Shown here piece after piece: positions 33,967 through 35,623 of a stretch of 35,623 nucleotides of DNA (position 1 is the first letter of the stretch; each line of letters opens with the position of its first letter). The position numbers were made by a program, and so were the translations under genes. Source of the DNA: CAZXEU01 sp964639665. Lineage in GTDB: Bacteria; Bacteroidota; Rhodothermia; Rhodothermales; Bin80. The notes below the pieces were generated by a model. The model searched no databases. It was not told where the DNA came from and saw only the letters and a program-made list of their open reading frames with translations. The DNA is taken from assembly GCA_964639665.1 (NCBI GenBank), contig CAZXEU010000036.1:1-35623 (forward strand), read 5' to 3'.

Positions 33967-35623
33967 CTATAGCCCGACAGAAAGCTGTATATGCGCCCGC
34001 ACGACCGTCGGCTGCGTGGCAGCCGCCGCCAGGCTGAAATTGATCAGACCCACGTCCGTGCCCACCTGGAAGCCGGTGCCGAATCCCGGGTAGAAGCTGC
34101 CCTCATCGCCGGTATCGGCGTAGCCAAGATCGAAGAAGACGGCACCGTATGATGCAGCGTCCGGCAGAAATCTGTACTCGGCAAGTATGCGGGCGGCAAA
34201 CGGCACGCGGAAGCGTTCCTCGTCGTAGCCGCGCAGCGATGTGGCACCGCCGAAGCGGAACAGGTCGCTCTCGTCCGTATCGATGCTGCGCAGCAGATAG
34301 ACTTCTCCGCCGAAGACCGCAACCTGGCGGCGCCGGGCCTGCACATACAGGCGGGCGCGGGTTTGCAGCCGGTCCTGGCGAACGGTCGCTGTGACGTCGC
34401 TGGTGTCGAGGCCGGCCACCAGGCGGCTGTGCCGCTTGCGACCCCGTTCAAAATTCGTCTCGACAATAAGGCCCCGGCGTGGATTGACGCGCCTGTCCAG
34501 TCGATTCAGCCTGGCTCCCACGCCGTAGAATGCCGCTGTTGCCGTAGCAATGCGCTGCCGCCCTTCGACCAGCGCGAGACCGGCCAGGCCGGGCCGCGTA
34601 ACCTCCCTTGTCAGCGTTCCGAACAACTCCAGGTTGTCCCGCGCCAGATAGGCGAATTCCAGGCCGTATCCCCGCTTGGCATACGTTGAATCCTGCTGCA
34701 GCCCGTCGAATGCGGCGCTGATGCGAACGGGCAGTCCGAATGCAAAGGGATCACTCATCCTGAAGTTCAGACGGCTGACACTGCCTGGCGGACGGTGAAG
34801 CTCCAGCGCAAGCTGCCGGCCGCCGCCAAAGAGGTTGCTCAGCATGAGATGCCCGCTGCCGACGAACCGGCCACGCGACGACGCCCCGTTCGCAGGCTCG
34901 TAGCCAAGCGCAATATCGAACGCACCTGGTGAGATCTCGTCCACGGCAACGCGTACGATGGCTGTGCTGTCGGCACCGACCACGAGCCGGGGCTCGTCTA
35001 CCAGGCGAAACATCCCGGTCTGCTGCAAGCGGGCGCGTATTCTCTCCGCAGCAAAGCCCTCCAGCCGCCTCCCCGGCTTGAGACCTGCCGCCCTGGCCGC
35101 AAACGCGGCCCCCGTGCGGCCGGCGCCTGGCAACTCCACCCTGGCCAGCGTAGGGACCGGGCCTTCATTCACAACAATGACCAGGCACGAGTGCTCACCG
35201 ACACCCAAATCACGTACCGAGGCCTCGGCAAAGGGATATCCGGCCCGGACGTAGGACTCGATGAGATCTTCCAGATCCGCCTCCAGCGAGTCGGCCTCAA
35301 GGGCGCTGCCGGGTTGCAATCGCATAGCCGCCATGACATCGAGCGAGTCCAGCACCGTCAATCCCGGCATTTGCAGGCAGCGAACCTTGACGCGTGGACC
35401 AGGCGAGGCAAAGAGCCGCACGCTGTCGGCTGCGCCCACGATGTGGGAGTCGAGACGGGCAAAGAGGTAGCCGCTGCGGTGCAAGTACAGCAGCGCCTCT
35501 GACGCCGCCGCTTGCAGGCTGTCCACTGGCCAGTTTCCGGCGCCCGGCCACGGCAGCTCACGCCCGTCAGCGTATACAGACCATACACCGCCACCTTGTC
35601 CAAGGGCCGGCGCAGTCCCTCCC
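33967..35623 (-). CDS. BamA/TamA-like outer-membrane protein (5' end outside window)
   Basis: The frame is open through the right edge, so the start lies beyond the window; a GTG at 35526 is inside the reading frame and is not needed as a start. At least 551 residues are present. The N-terminal part shows two POTRA-like units: SEALLYLHRSGYLFARLDS, and later DLIESYVRAGYPFAEASV with RVELPGAGRT. The C-terminal beta-barrel contains FRFGGATSLRGYDEERF, the conserved VRGY-like motif of the Omp85 lid loop, and alternating strands to a terminal LSVGL. Such proteins insert or translocate other outer-membrane proteins. The protein has fewer POTRA units than BamA, so a TamA- or Omp85-type accessory role is likelier than the essential BamA. 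Confidence 0.88.
   Translation of the reverse strand, partial: GGTAPALGQGGGVWSVYADGRELPWPGAGNWPVDSLQAAASEALLYLHRSGYLFARLDSHIVGAADSVRLFASPGPRVKVRCLQMPGLTVLDSLDVMAAMRLQPGSALEADSLEADLEDLIESYVRAGYPFAEASVRDLGVGEHSCLVIVVNEGPVPTLARVELPGAGRTGAAFAARAAGLKPGRRLEGFAAERIRARLQQTGMFRLVDEPRLVVGADSTAIVRVAVDEISPGAFDIALGYEPANGASSRGRFVGSGHLMLSNLFGGGRQLALELHRPPGSVSRLNFRMSDPFAFGLPVRISAAFDGLQQDSTYAKRGYGLEFAYLARDNLELFGTLTREVTRPGLAGLALVEGRQRIATATAAFYGVGARLNRLDRRVNPRRGLIVETNFERGRKRHSRLVAGLDTSDVTATVRQDRLQTRARLYVQARRRQVAVFGGEVYLLRSIDTDESDLFRFGGATSLRGYDEERFRVPFAARILAEYRFLPDAASYGAVFFDLGYADTGDEGSFYPGFGTGFQVGTDVGLINFSLAAAATQPTVVRAHIQLSVGL

Overview
The window looks like chromosomal DNA from a high-GC member of the Bacteroidota/Rhodothermota side of the bacterial tree. 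The clues are secreted enzymes with FlgD-like C-terminal sorting-type domains, a TonB-dependent receptor remnant, promoter-like TAnnTTTG elements, and a zinc-ribbon-type coiled-coil protein next to a type A RNase P RNA. An outer-membrane POTRA/beta-barrel protein confirms a two-membrane cell. The phylum is an inference; no 16S or other decisive marker is present.

Layout. 1-2.0 kb: an isolated, visibly lower-GC gene resembling the phospholipase-D-like C-terminal domain of MITD1, preceded by repeats, then a decayed C-terminal piece of a TonB-dependent receptor. 2.0-8.0 kb (minus strand): two tandem paralogous secreted glycosyl-hydrolase-like (DUF187/GHL10) proteins and an exported TPR protein. 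8.0-15.6 kb: housekeeping and transport genes: aroE, a TerC-family membrane protein, a sodium/proton antiporter fused to TrkA/RCK-like and PTS EIIA-like domains, glutamate dehydrogenase, a PlsC-type acyltransferase and 3-phosphoglycerate dehydrogenase. 15.8-17.1 kb: a UMF1-type MFS transporter.

17.2-29.7 kb (minus strand) is the most interesting part: a compact polyketide/lipid cassette. Transcribed in the order PKS, free-standing acyl carrier protein, Sfp-type phosphopantetheinyl transferase, alpha/beta hydrolase, it holds a synthase, its extra carrier, the enzyme that activates the carriers and a possible releasing enzyme. The 3442-residue synthase reads KS-AT-DH-cMT-ER-KR-ACP followed by a second KS and a dead, internally deleted AT, with no in-cis second ACP. 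A complete reducing loop plus a C-methyltransferase predicts a saturated methyl-branched acyl chain, possibly made iteratively. The second KS probably works with the discrete ACP. From memory this resembles the sponge-symbiont Sup-type PKS systems, which would need checking.

30.2-35.6 kb: conserved housekeeping genes: an RpiB-like isomerase, a Nif3-like protein, a coiled-coil protein of the zinc-ribbon family that has lost most of its cysteines, rnpB, secG, rsmE and a BamA/TamA-like outer-membrane protein running off the right edge.

No tRNA, rRNA, CRISPR array, transposase or integrase was found.
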